DNA from: Senegalimassilia anaerobia JC110
Lineage (GTDB): Bacteria > Actinomycetota > Coriobacteriia > Coriobacteriales > Eggerthellaceae
Length of the DNA stretch: 51,924 nucleotides
Assembly: GCF_000236865.1 (NCBI RefSeq)
Contig: NZ_HE611018.1
Span: forward strand, 1 to 51,924
Reading direction: 5' to 3'
Shown in pieces: positions 1 to 7,256 of this stretch (position 1 is the first letter of the stretch; every line of letters begins with the position of its first letter). The position numbers and the translations under genes are program-made. The notes under the pieces are model-generated. The model ran no database searches, was not told the origin of the DNA, and saw only the letters and a list, made by a program, of their open reading frames with translations.

Positions 1-320
1 TATGGGGTTCGGAGGGGGGTTCGAGGGCGCATTGCGGCCCCCTTATAGCCAGAAGGGATTCGGGCGCTTCGCGCCCTTCCCTGCATGTAGACGGGGCGCG
101 CCCGGGGCGGGATGCGCCGCCTGGCATAGCGGCAATCGCAACTACCGAGGGCAGAGCGTTGGACGACGCGGGGCGGATCCAGGCGGGTGCCGTTTACATC
201 CGCCCGGATAATGAGGCGACGCACCGTGGGCACCTCATCCCTGTACGCAAACGGAGAGGGCCGGTCTTCGACCCCCTCCGTTCGATTCGATATATATAGT
301 TACGGCTTCTAGCTTTGCAG
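1..320. other. Left-edge noncoding stretch
   Basis: I see no convincing gene here. It holds three inverted repeats: a short perfect hairpin GGGCGC/GCGCCC at 62-76, a 7-bp pair GGCGGAT/ATCCGCC at 172-178 and 198-204, and the tyrS-proximal hairpin at 250-282 listed separately. The first could belong to a gene lying left of the window. No tRNA-like T-arm or cloverleaf was recognised. Confidence 0.5.
250..282 (-). terminator. Likely terminator after tyrS
   Basis: An 11-bp stem with one mismatch (AACGGAGAGGG with CCCCCTCCGTT) lies about 40 bases beyond the tyrS stop codon on the minus strand. The trailing T-tract is poor, so it may be a weak or factor-assisted terminator. Confidence 0.5.
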
Positions 321-1532
321 CTAGACCAGGCGCAGGAACTTCTTCTTGCCGACCTGGATCTGCGCACCTTCGAGGCGGGCGGGCTCCAGGTTGTAGGACT
401 TGGGCTCGAGCGCCTCGCCGTTGAGCTTGACGCCGCCGCCGTCGATGAGACGTCGTGCGTCGGAAACGCTTTGCGCCGCACCGGCGTTCACCAGCAGCTT
501 GGCGAAGTACACGGTGCCGTCCTCACCCGGGGTGAGGTCGGCCTGGAACGTGGGCGCGTCCTCCGGGAAACCGTGGTCCTTGAACTTAAGGTCGAAGTCG
601 GCTTCCGCCTGCTCGGCCGCAGCCTCATCATGATAGGCTGCGACGATGTTGCGGGCCAATGCGCGCTTGACCTTGTTGGGATGCAGCTTGTCTGCCTTCA
701 GATCGGCCTCGAGCTGATCGATTTCGGCGACGGACAGCGTAGATGCCAGGCGATAGTACTTGACCATGAGCTCGTCGGGAATGGACATGACCTTGCCGAA
801 CATATCGTTGGCATCGTCGGTGAGGCCAACATAATTGCCGTAGCTCTTCGACATCTTGCGCACGCCATCGGTGCCCTCGAGCAGCGGCATGGTGAGCGCG
901 ATCTGCGGCTCCATGTCCATCTTCTCCATGAGGTCACGGCCAGCCAGAAGGTTGAACAGCTGGTCGGTGCCGCCCATTTCGACGTCCGCCTTCACCATGA
1001 CCGAGTCGTATGCCTGCATGATGGGGTACAGGAACTCATGCATGGCGATGGGCGTTTGGGACTGATAGCGCTTCGTGAAGTCATCGCGCTCGAGGATACG
1101 GGCGACGGTGAACTTGCTCATGAGGCCGAGGAGGTCCTTCAGGTTCAGCGACAAGATCCAGTCGGCGTTGTAGACGATCTTCGTTTTCTCGGGGTCCAGG
1201 ATCTTCATAGCCTGGGCGACGTAGGTTTCGGCGTTGGCCTGCACCTGCTCCTGAGACAACTGCGGGCGGGTGGTGTTCTTACCCGACGGGTCGCCGATGA
1301 GCGCCGTGCCGTTACCGATGATGAGCGTGACGTTGTGACCCAGGTCCTGGAACTGGCGCATCTTGCGCAGCGGGACCGCGTGACCCAGATGCAGGTCAGG
1401 GCTGGTCGGGTCGACACCGAGCTTGATATTGAGCGGCTTGCCGCGCTTGAGCTTCTCGAGCAGGCCGCTTTCGGGCACGATTTGCGCAGCGCCCGATGCG
1501 ATGATGTGCAGTTGTTCTTCTGCGGACAGCAT
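321..1532 (-). CDS. tyrS: Tyrosyl-tRNA synthetase
   Basis: This 403-residue class I synthetase charges tRNA-Tyr with tyrosine in the cytoplasm. The HIGH-type motif HLGH is at residues 48-51 and KMSKS at 226-230. The tyrosine-pocket stretch QAYDSVMV and GGTDQ follow in the order usual for the family. The last 70 or so residues form an S4-like RNA-binding domain (VSDARRLIDGGGVKLNGE). Its length and the HLGH variant fit the shorter TyrZ-type bacterial enzyme. The start is supported by AAAGAGG just upstream. It sits 48 bases after the U32 gene on the same strand with no terminator between them, so the two are probably cotranscribed. Unlike pheS in this window, no T-box precedes it. Confidence 0.97.
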   Translation of the reverse strand: MLSAEEQLHIIASGAAQIVPESGLLEKLKRGKPLNIKLGVDPTSPDLHLGHAVPLRKMRQFQDLGHNVTLIIGNGTALIGDPSGKNTTRPQLSQEQVQANAETYVAQAMKILDPEKTKIVYNADWILSLNLKDLLGLMSKFTVARILERDDFTKRYQSQTPIAMHEFLYPIMQAYDSVMVKADVEMGGTDQLFNLLAGRDLMEKMDMEPQIALTMPLLEGTDGVRKMSKSYGNYVGLTDDANDMFGKVMSIPDELMVKYYRLASTLSVAEIDQLEADLKADKLHPNKVKRALARNIVAAYHDEAAAEQAEADFDLKFKDHGFPEDAPTFQADLTPGEDGTVYFAKLLVNAGAAQSVSDARRLIDGGGVKLNGEALEPKSYNLEPARLEGAQIQVGKKKFLRLV

Positions 1533-1580
1533 GGTTTCCTCTTTCTAAACGCGTATCTTCGGGATTCTAGCACATGCGGC

Positions 1581-4097
1581 TTACTGCACGCCGCGGAACA
1601 GGTGTCCACTGGTGCAACCGGGCTCTTTCGGCAACGCCGTGCCCTGAGCATGCGCCACGTTGCGGGCGCGCACAACGCGCTGCACCGCCTGGGTGGTCTC
1701 CTGCACGTTCATAAGCGTGCTGTCTACCAAAAGCCAGGTGATGCCAGCCTGAACGATATCGGGGATGGCATGCGCAACATCCAGCTGAACGCTGTTGTAA
1801 AGATGGCTGCGTCCGAGCTGGTCGGATATCACCGGGAAGTCGTAGCCCTTGCGATCCTTCAGGAAATGCGGGCTTTTGCGGCGCGCGCACGTTGCGCACT
1901 CCTGAGCACAGGGACCCTGGCTCATGAGCATGCAGTGCTCCGTGGTCATAAGCTCCTGACGTCCGATGACGGTAAGGCCGAGCTCGACGGGGCTTTCCTT
2001 CGCCAAATCGGAGATTTGGGCCAGGTTGAGTTCGGGCGAGAGCCAGACCCGCTTCGCGCCGAGGCGCGCGGCGGTTTGCAGGGCAAGCGCATTGGTGACG
2101 GGCAGGTGCGGCCCCACCTCTACGCAGGAGCCCGCCTCGTGAGCGCGAACGAGCTGCCCGAGGCTTTCGGCCATGACCGGCTGATCGGCGTGGACGCTGC
2201 GCCAGGCGTCAAAGCCGCATGCCTGCTCGCGCGTGAGCTCGCAATCGTCATGATCGGCGACGGGCAGCACGACGGCGCATGCCTTCGGATAGCTTGCCTG
2301 CTCGGCGGTTTCCGAGAGCTGACCGGCGATGGTGGCCTGGCCGTGCGCCAGGTTGACCGCGGGAACGTACACCTCATCGGCACCGGCGCGCTTTGCCGCC
2401 CGAGCGCAAGCCGGATTAGTGGCCAGTACCGCGATATGGACGCCGCCGGCATGCGCCGGAAGCATACGGCTCCCCGCCTCCACGCGCGGCAGCGGGCGCT
2501 GGAACGTGCCTTCAAGCAGGGCCTGCTCAAGGGAATCGAGCGCCTCTGCGCGCACATGGTGCAGCTGCGAGAAGCCGATTCCCACACCCTCATCCATGTC
2601 GATATCGAGGTTCACCAGGGAAAACGGAGTCTGTCCTAGCCTGTCGATATGGGCGCGGACATCATCTTCGCCGACCGCTTTGGTGCGTGCGGGCTCTACC
2701 TGCTGCCCTTCGGCGACCCCGACGGGCAGCTCGCCCTCTGCAAAGCGCTTGCGGGCGCCGCGCAGCGCACGCGGGTCGGCGGGGTTGTCGGCCAGGCAAA
2801 ACTCGATGCGAAGGGGCTGGCCGATGCGCAGACGCGCATGACCCTGCACTTGAATACGCGGCAGGCGGTCGTCATCGACGAACGCGGCCTCTGCGCTTCG
2901 CACGCGGAACACGCGATCGCCCTTCCCCACCGCGCGCTCGGGCGCAAGCAGCAGATTTCCGTTGCGGTCGGTATCCACCTGGGAGACGGTATAGGCGAAA
3001 TGGCCCTTATTCGTCCAAAACTCGAGCACGTCGCCCGCGACGATGGGACGCTCGCATGCCACGGCGGCCTTTCCGTTCTTCACAGACGCCACGCGCCCGA
3101 TGAACACGCCGCGGTTGTTCGGGCGGCCATAGCTCATGATCTCGTTTCCGCGCTTGCCCTCCAGATACGCGGTGGTGAAGCCTCGGGAGAACGCCTCGGC
3201 AAGCTGGGCATGCTCCTGCTCCGTGCCCCCCGGAGCGGTCCAATCCTGCAGGCCGCTTTCGCGCGCGGCATCGCGCGCCGCGAGAACGCGGTCGAGCGCG
3301 GCGCGATAAGCGCTGGTCACGGCATAGACGTACTCGGGCGACTTCATGCGGCCCTCGATCTTGAGGGACGCCACGCCAGCACGCACCAGGTCGGGAAGCA
3401 GGTCGATGCTGCACAGATCCTGCGGGGACAGCAAGTGATCGCCCGGTGCCGGGAGCGGCTTGTTCTTCGCCACGTTATGCAATGCGTACGGCAGGCGGCA
3501 CGCTTGCGCGCACAGCCCGCGATTCGCCGAACGCCCGCCGATGAGCGAGGACATGAAGCACTGGCCTGAATAGCACACGCACAACGCGCCGTGGGCGAAC
3601 GTCTCGATTTCAAGGCCCAGCTGGTCGCCGACCTTCGCCATATGTTCGATCTCGGGCAGCGACAGCTCGCGCGCAAGGGTCACGCGCGCGGCGCCAAGCT
3701 GAGCGGCGGCGCGCATGCCCGCCTCATTGTGCGTATTCATTTGCGTGGAGATGTGCAGACGCGCCTGCGGCAACGTTCGTGAAAGCTCGGAGGCGATGCC
3801 GATATCCTGCACGATGAACGCATCAGCACCGGCGCGATAAGCTTGGCGCGCCGTTTCCATGGCGCTATCGACCTCGCCGGGCAGAATGGCCGTGTTCAGC
3901 GTAACGTACACGTTCACGCCGCGCAGGTGCGCGAAAGCGCAAGCATCGGCGAACGTATCGATGGTGAAATTATCGGCGCCACGTCGCGCATTAAACGACT
4001 GAAGGCCCAGGTAAACCGCATCGGCGCCGCCGCGCACGGCGGCATGGAACGCCGCAATGCCGCCAGCCGGCGCCAAAAGCTCCACTTCTTGATCCAT
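1581..4097 (-). CDS. U32 family protein (putative peptidase / rRNA or tRNA hydroxylation factor)
   Basis: The protein is about 838 residues. Its N-terminal half is a U32 barrel with the family opening ELLAPAGG, then GADAVYLG, HISTQMN, and the cysteine-rich segment CVCYSGQCFMSS followed by GLCAQACRLPY, which in characterised relatives (RlhA, TrhP/YegQ) supplies metal or iron-sulfur ligands. A second barrel-like half carries another cysteine set, CAQECATCARR. The long two-part form resembles RlhA-type proteins, which act in RNA hydroxylation. That role is inferred from the family, since peptidase activity is unproven for most members. I prefer the ATG at 4097, preceded by GGGGG. An in-frame ATG at 4112 lies seven bases after a TATTCT -10-like box and could be a leaderless start. 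It is divergent from the first PBP gene. Confidence 0.88.
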   Translation of the reverse strand: MDQEVELLAPAGGIAAFHAAVRGGADAVYLGLQSFNARRGADNFTIDTFADACAFAHLRGVNVYVTLNTAILPGEVDSAMETARQAYRAGADAFIVQDIGIASELSRTLPQARLHISTQMNTHNEAGMRAAAQLGAARVTLARELSLPEIEHMAKVGDQLGLEIETFAHGALCVCYSGQCFMSSLIGGRSANRGLCAQACRLPYALHNVAKNKPLPAPGDHLLSPQDLCSIDLLPDLVRAGVASLKIEGRMKSPEYVYAVTSAYRAALDRVLAARDAARESGLQDWTAPGGTEQEHAQLAEAFSRGFTTAYLEGKRGNEIMSYGRPNNRGVFIGRVASVKNGKAAVACERPIVAGDVLEFWTNKGHFAYTVSQVDTDRNGNLLLAPERAVGKGDRVFRVRSAEAAFVDDDRLPRIQVQGHARLRIGQPLRIEFCLADNPADPRALRGARKRFAEGELPVGVAEGQQVEPARTKAVGEDDVRAHIDRLGQTPFSLVNLDIDMDEGVGIGFSQLHHVRAEALDSLEQALLEGTFQRPLPRVEAGSRMLPAHAGGVHIAVLATNPACARAAKRAGADEVYVPAVNLAHGQATIAGQLSETAEQASYPKACAVVLPVADHDDCELTREQACGFDAWRSVHADQPVMAESLGQLVRAHEAGSCVEVGPHLPVTNALALQTAARLGAKRVWLSPELNLAQISDLAKESPVELGLTVIGRQELMTTEHCMLMSQGPCAQECATCARRKSPHFLKDRKGYDFPVISDQLGRSHLYNSVQLDVAHAIPDIVQAGITWLLVDSTLMNVQETTQAVQRVVRARNVAHAQGTALPKEPGCTSGHLFRGVQ

Positions 4098-4119
4098 ATA
4101 TCCAACCCCCATTGAGTAG

Positions 4120-4125
4120 AGAATA
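4120..4125 (-). promoter_or_regulatory. Candidate -10 for the U32-tyrS operon
   Basis: TATTCT on the minus strand ends seven bases before the in-frame ATG at 4112 and 22 bases before the preferred ATG at 4097. No good -35 was found at 17 bp. Confidence 0.35.
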
Positions 4126-4200
4126 CAGCTGCAAGCTCCACGCGGCAGAAGCCGCCTCGTAAAATCCAGTTGCAACAGCATAAGAAAAAAGCCATGGTAG

Positions 4201-4206
4201 TATAAT
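4201..4206 (+). promoter_or_regulatory. -10 box of a likely leaderless promoter for the first PBP gene
   Basis: A perfect TATAAT ends six bases before the ATG at 4213, and no Shine-Dalgarno sequence lies between them. Transcription from this box would begin at or next to the start codon. A TTGCAA at 4170-4175 is too distant (25 bp) to be a standard -35. Confidence 0.5.
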
Positions 4207-4212
4207 CGAACA

Positions 4213-6441
4213 ATGAAACTCAGACGAAAACAGCGCGAAATGCGCACCCATGCCGCCGCCTGGCTTTTGCTGGTTGCCGTTGTATGCCTGTGCTTCATGG
4301 GCTACTGGGGCGCCAAGGGCGCCTTGCGGGTAATGGACAGCTGGTGCGATGACCTTCCGCCTATCGAGGACACCGACTTCACCAACCACGCACGGGAATC
4401 GGTCATGTACGCCGCTGACGGTTCCACGGTGTTGGCGGAATTCCAACTGGAAAAGCGCGACCCCGTTGAATCAGACCAAGTCAGCGACCTCGTGAAACAA
4501 GCCACGGTGGACACCGAGGACGTGCGCTTCTACCAACATGGAGGGGTTGACCTTCCGGGCATTGCGCGCGCATTCGTCAACAACCTTGCAGGTGGCAGCC
4601 TGGAAGGCGCATCCACCATCACGCAGCAGCTTGTGCGCAACACGGTGCTCACGCAAGAGGCCAACGAGATATCGACCGAACGCAAGGTGCGCGAGGCGCA
4701 GCTGGCCATGGATCTGGAAAAGCAGTACAGCAAAGACGAGCTGCTCATGATGTACTTGAACACCGTGAACTACGGCGATGGTTGCTACGGCATACAGGCA
4801 GCTGCACAAAACTATTTCCAAACCGACGCTGTTGATTTGAGCCTTACGCAAGCCGCCACCTTGGCCGGCATTCCGCAGTCGCCAACGTTCCTGAATCCGA
4901 AAACGTATCCCGACGCAGCGCTGGAACGCCGCAACCTTGTCCTTGAGCGCATGCTATCCGCTGGCGATATCACCCAGGAACAGTGCGACGCCGCGCAAGC
5001 CGAGCCGTTGAACCTCGATCCCGCTCCGGAGGTTCCAGAGGACGGCATTTACGCATACCCGTATTTCACCAGCTATGTGCGCAACCTTCTTATGGAGGAG
5101 GACAATCCCTTCGGATGCTCGTATGCCAGCCTGTTCGAAGGCGGGCTGACCATCCACACCACCTTGAACCCCTCCTTGCAAGACGACGCGGAAGCGGCAT
5201 GTGATGCGCAGCGAGCCCGCATGAGCGGAGACCTCGACGCATCCCTGGTTGCCATCGACCCCGCAACGGGCTATGTCGAAGCCATGGTCGGCGGTGGCGA
5301 CTACGATATCAGCCAGGTGAACATCGCCACAGGAACGGGCGGCGGAGGCCGTCAAGCGGGATCGACGTTCAAGGCGTTCACGCTTGCGGCAGCTATAGAA
5401 AAGGGGATCTCGCCTCAAACTCGCATCGACTGCTCCTCCCCTATGACCAAGGAGGTCGACGGCAGGGAGCAGACGTTCGAGAACTTCGACAACATCGATT
5501 ACGGGGTGCGCACCATTCAGAGCGCCACCGCTGTTTCGGCGAATACGGGGTACTTGCGCCTTTCCGAGGAAATCGGGCAAGCCGCAACGACGGAGATGGC
5601 CGGACGACTGGGCGTCGAATCGCCGATGAACACCGTGTACACCACAACGTTGGGCGTAGCCAGCGTGACTCCGCTCGATATGGCCAGCGCCTATGCAACG
5701 CTTGCAAGCGGCGGCACCAAGCGTGAGCCGGTTGTGATCACGGAAATCGAGGACAAGGACGGCAACATCATCTACAAGGCCGATGACGCCTCGAAACGCG
5801 TGATAAGCGAAGAAGTTGCCGGCGCGACCACCAACGTGCTTCGGCAGGTCTTCGAAGCGTCTGATGGTACGGCGCAAACCGCGAAGCTCGGCAACGGTCA
5901 GCCCGTTGCGGGCAAAACAGGCACTTCGACCGATTTCGCGGATCATTGGCTGGTCGGGTACACCCCATCGCTTTCGGTGGCAACCTGGATCGGCAATCCT
6001 GCCGGCAGCATAGCCACGGACACGCAGCTGAACTGCAACGCTTTGTGGAAGGATTTCATGGACCGCGCATGCGCCGGAAAGGCGGTCGAGCAATTCCCCG
6101 AGACGAAGGCCCCTAGCTACAACAACGCCTTCAACGAAAAACAGAAGGCCGCACTCGGCGCCGAGGAGGAGAAAACCTCTGACAAGCAGACGCCTACGGC
6201 AATAACCTCAGGTTCGCAGACCGCAACCTCATCGCAGGCCAGCGGCACGGCAAACGCGAAAACGCCGCCGGACGCCACGGGCAAAACGCTTGAAGAAGCG
6301 AAGGAGCTGCTGAAAGACTGGAAGGCCGGCTCGGTGACGGAATACTCGAGCACCGTACCGAAGGATAGCGTGATCAGGCAGTATATTGCCAGCGACGGCA
6401 TGGTGGTGGTCGTGCTATCCACCGGGCCGAAAACCAACTAG
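4213..6441 (+). CDS. Class A penicillin-binding protein with C-terminal PASTA domain
   Basis: This bifunctional cell-wall enzyme polymerises lipid II glycan strands and cross-links peptides outside the membrane. A single N-terminal membrane helix (about residues 14-35) is followed by a GT51 glycosyltransferase domain with EDVRFYQHGG (catalytic Glu near 102) and EGASTITQQLVRN. The transpeptidase domain has STFK (Ser384, Lys387), SAN (442-444) and KTGT (567-570). Residues about 680-740 form one PASTA repeat, suggesting sensing of muropeptide or of the glycan strand. The start lies directly after a -10 box and looks leaderless. It is convergent with a paralogous PBP at 7257-9548 that lacks the PASTA repeat. 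A linker rich in Thr, Ser and Ala precedes the PASTA repeat. Confidence 0.95.
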   Translation: MKLRRKQREMRTHAAAWLLLVAVVCLCFMGYWGAKGALRVMDSWCDDLPPIEDTDFTNHARESVMYAADGSTVLAEFQLEKRDPVESDQVSDLVKQATVDTEDVRFYQHGGVDLPGIARAFVNNLAGGSLEGASTITQQLVRNTVLTQEANEISTERKVREAQLAMDLEKQYSKDELLMMYLNTVNYGDGCYGIQAAAQNYFQTDAVDLSLTQAATLAGIPQSPTFLNPKTYPDAALERRNLVLERMLSAGDITQEQCDAAQAEPLNLDPAPEVPEDGIYAYPYFTSYVRNLLMEEDNPFGCSYASLFEGGLTIHTTLNPSLQDDAEAACDAQRARMSGDLDASLVAIDPATGYVEAMVGGGDYDISQVNIATGTGGGGRQAGSTFKAFTLAAAIEKGISPQTRIDCSSPMTKEVDGREQTFENFDNIDYGVRTIQSATAVSANTGYLRLSEEIGQAATTEMAGRLGVESPMNTVYTTTLGVASVTPLDMASAYATLASGGTKREPVVITEIEDKDGNIIYKADDASKRVISEEVAGATTNVLRQVFEASDGTAQTAKLGNGQPVAGKTGTSTDFADHWLVGYTPSLSVATWIGNPAGSIATDTQLNCNALWKDFMDRACAGKAVEQFPETKAPSYNNAFNEKQKAALGAEEEKTSDKQTPTAITSGSQTATSSQASGTANAKTPPDATGKTLEEAKELLKDWKAGSVTEYSSTVPKDSVIRQYIASDGMVVVVLSTGPKTN

Positions 6442-6607
6442 CAAATCGAATCGCCGTTGGTTGCGCGACAAAACCGACGCCAGCTGCTTTCGACGAAAAA
6501 GCCGCTGCAGGCAGCTTGGCAAAGTCGGCACAAGCCGATTAATCGAGGAGCTATCTAAGGCAGCTTGACGGAGAAGCGCTAGATAACCGGAACGCCCAAA
6601 AGCCGCC

Positions 6608-6658
6608 AAAACGAGGATGTTCCCCGCGAAGCGATATCGCGGGGAACATCCTCGTTTT
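6608..6658. terminator. Perfect bidirectional terminator
   Basis: A 21-bp perfect stem (6608-6628 with 6638-6658) and 9-base loop lies between the convergent PBP and lipoprotein genes. The stem begins with AAAA and ends with TTTT, so both strands read GC-rich hairpin plus U-run. The rest of the 270-base gap shows no gene. Confidence 0.93.
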
Positions 6659-6711
6659 CATCTTACCGTCTCGGCCTTAGGCTCGATGACGGCTCCTTCT
6701 TCTAGAAAGCC

Positions 6712-7221
6712 TTATTGCGGAAGATCAGCAGCGGTTTTGTCGCCTTCCTGCAGCTTTTCGAGGCCGCTGTTGTAAGCAGCCTGAATATCGGCAATGCGTT
6801 GGTCGTACGTAGACCAATCGAACGGCTGCGCATCCGTTGCGCTGTCGATTTCCGTGTACAGCTCGATATAGGCGTTCAAAGCATTCTCCAGCTGTTCGCT
6901 GCCGTCGACATAGCACTGCTTCACGTCCTTGAGAGCATCGGGTGCCTCTTGGCTATCAAGCTCGTCGAGCGCTTTGAAGGCGTTGTCCGCCTGGGTGCGC
7001 ATCGTGACCACATCGCCACGGGACACGGCATCCGAAAAGCCGTTCAAACGGGTTTGCAGCGTTTCCATGGTTTGATTGACCTGCGTCATATAGGCACGGT
7101 TGTCCGACTGCGCCTGCGAAGCCGCAGAGGTTTGCTGCTGGGGCATGCAGCCGCCTAGCACGGCAACGCTCAACGCCGCAGCGCAAACCGTTGCCGTCAG
7201 TTTTACCATCGTATGAGCCAT
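6712..7221 (-). CDS. Small putative lipoprotein, unknown function
   Basis: The 169-residue product begins with a lipoprotein signal peptide: a short charged start, a hydrophobic run, and lipobox VLGGC with the cysteine near residue 25. After a Gln/Ser-rich linker the remainder (about residues 45-160) is predicted to be helical and acidic, with heptad-like spacing (NQTMETLQTRLNGF, DNAFKALDELDSQ) and one further cysteine. No enzymatic motif is visible. It starts 35 bases after the class A PBP gene on the same strand and is probably cotranscribed with it. By analogy with lipoprotein cofactors of class A PBPs it might modulate that enzyme, but that is inference from position only. The first ATG (7221) has a weak AGGA upstream, and a second ATG four codons later is possible. 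Confidence 0.75.
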   Translation of the reverse strand: MAHTMVKLTATVCAAALSVAVLGGCMPQQQTSAASQAQSDNRAYMTQVNQTMETLQTRLNGFSDAVSRGDVVTMRTQADNAFKALDELDSQEAPDALKDVKQCYVDGSEQLENALNAYIELYTEIDSATDAQPFDWSTYDQRIADIQAAYNSGLEKLQEGDKTAADLPQ

Positions 7222-7256
7222 TTCCGGTCCTGTTCTACCTGTTGCCGAACCATATC

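Noticed and set aside
1-320. tRNA or rRNA gene at the left edge
   Set aside because: TTCGA triplets occur but no complete acceptor, D, anticodon and T arms could be assembled, and no rRNA core sequence is present.
315-2639. Very long plus-strand open frame opposite tyrS and the U32 gene
   Set aside because: It mirrors the codon periodicity of the two well-supported minus-strand genes, has no ribosome site and encodes no recognisable protein.
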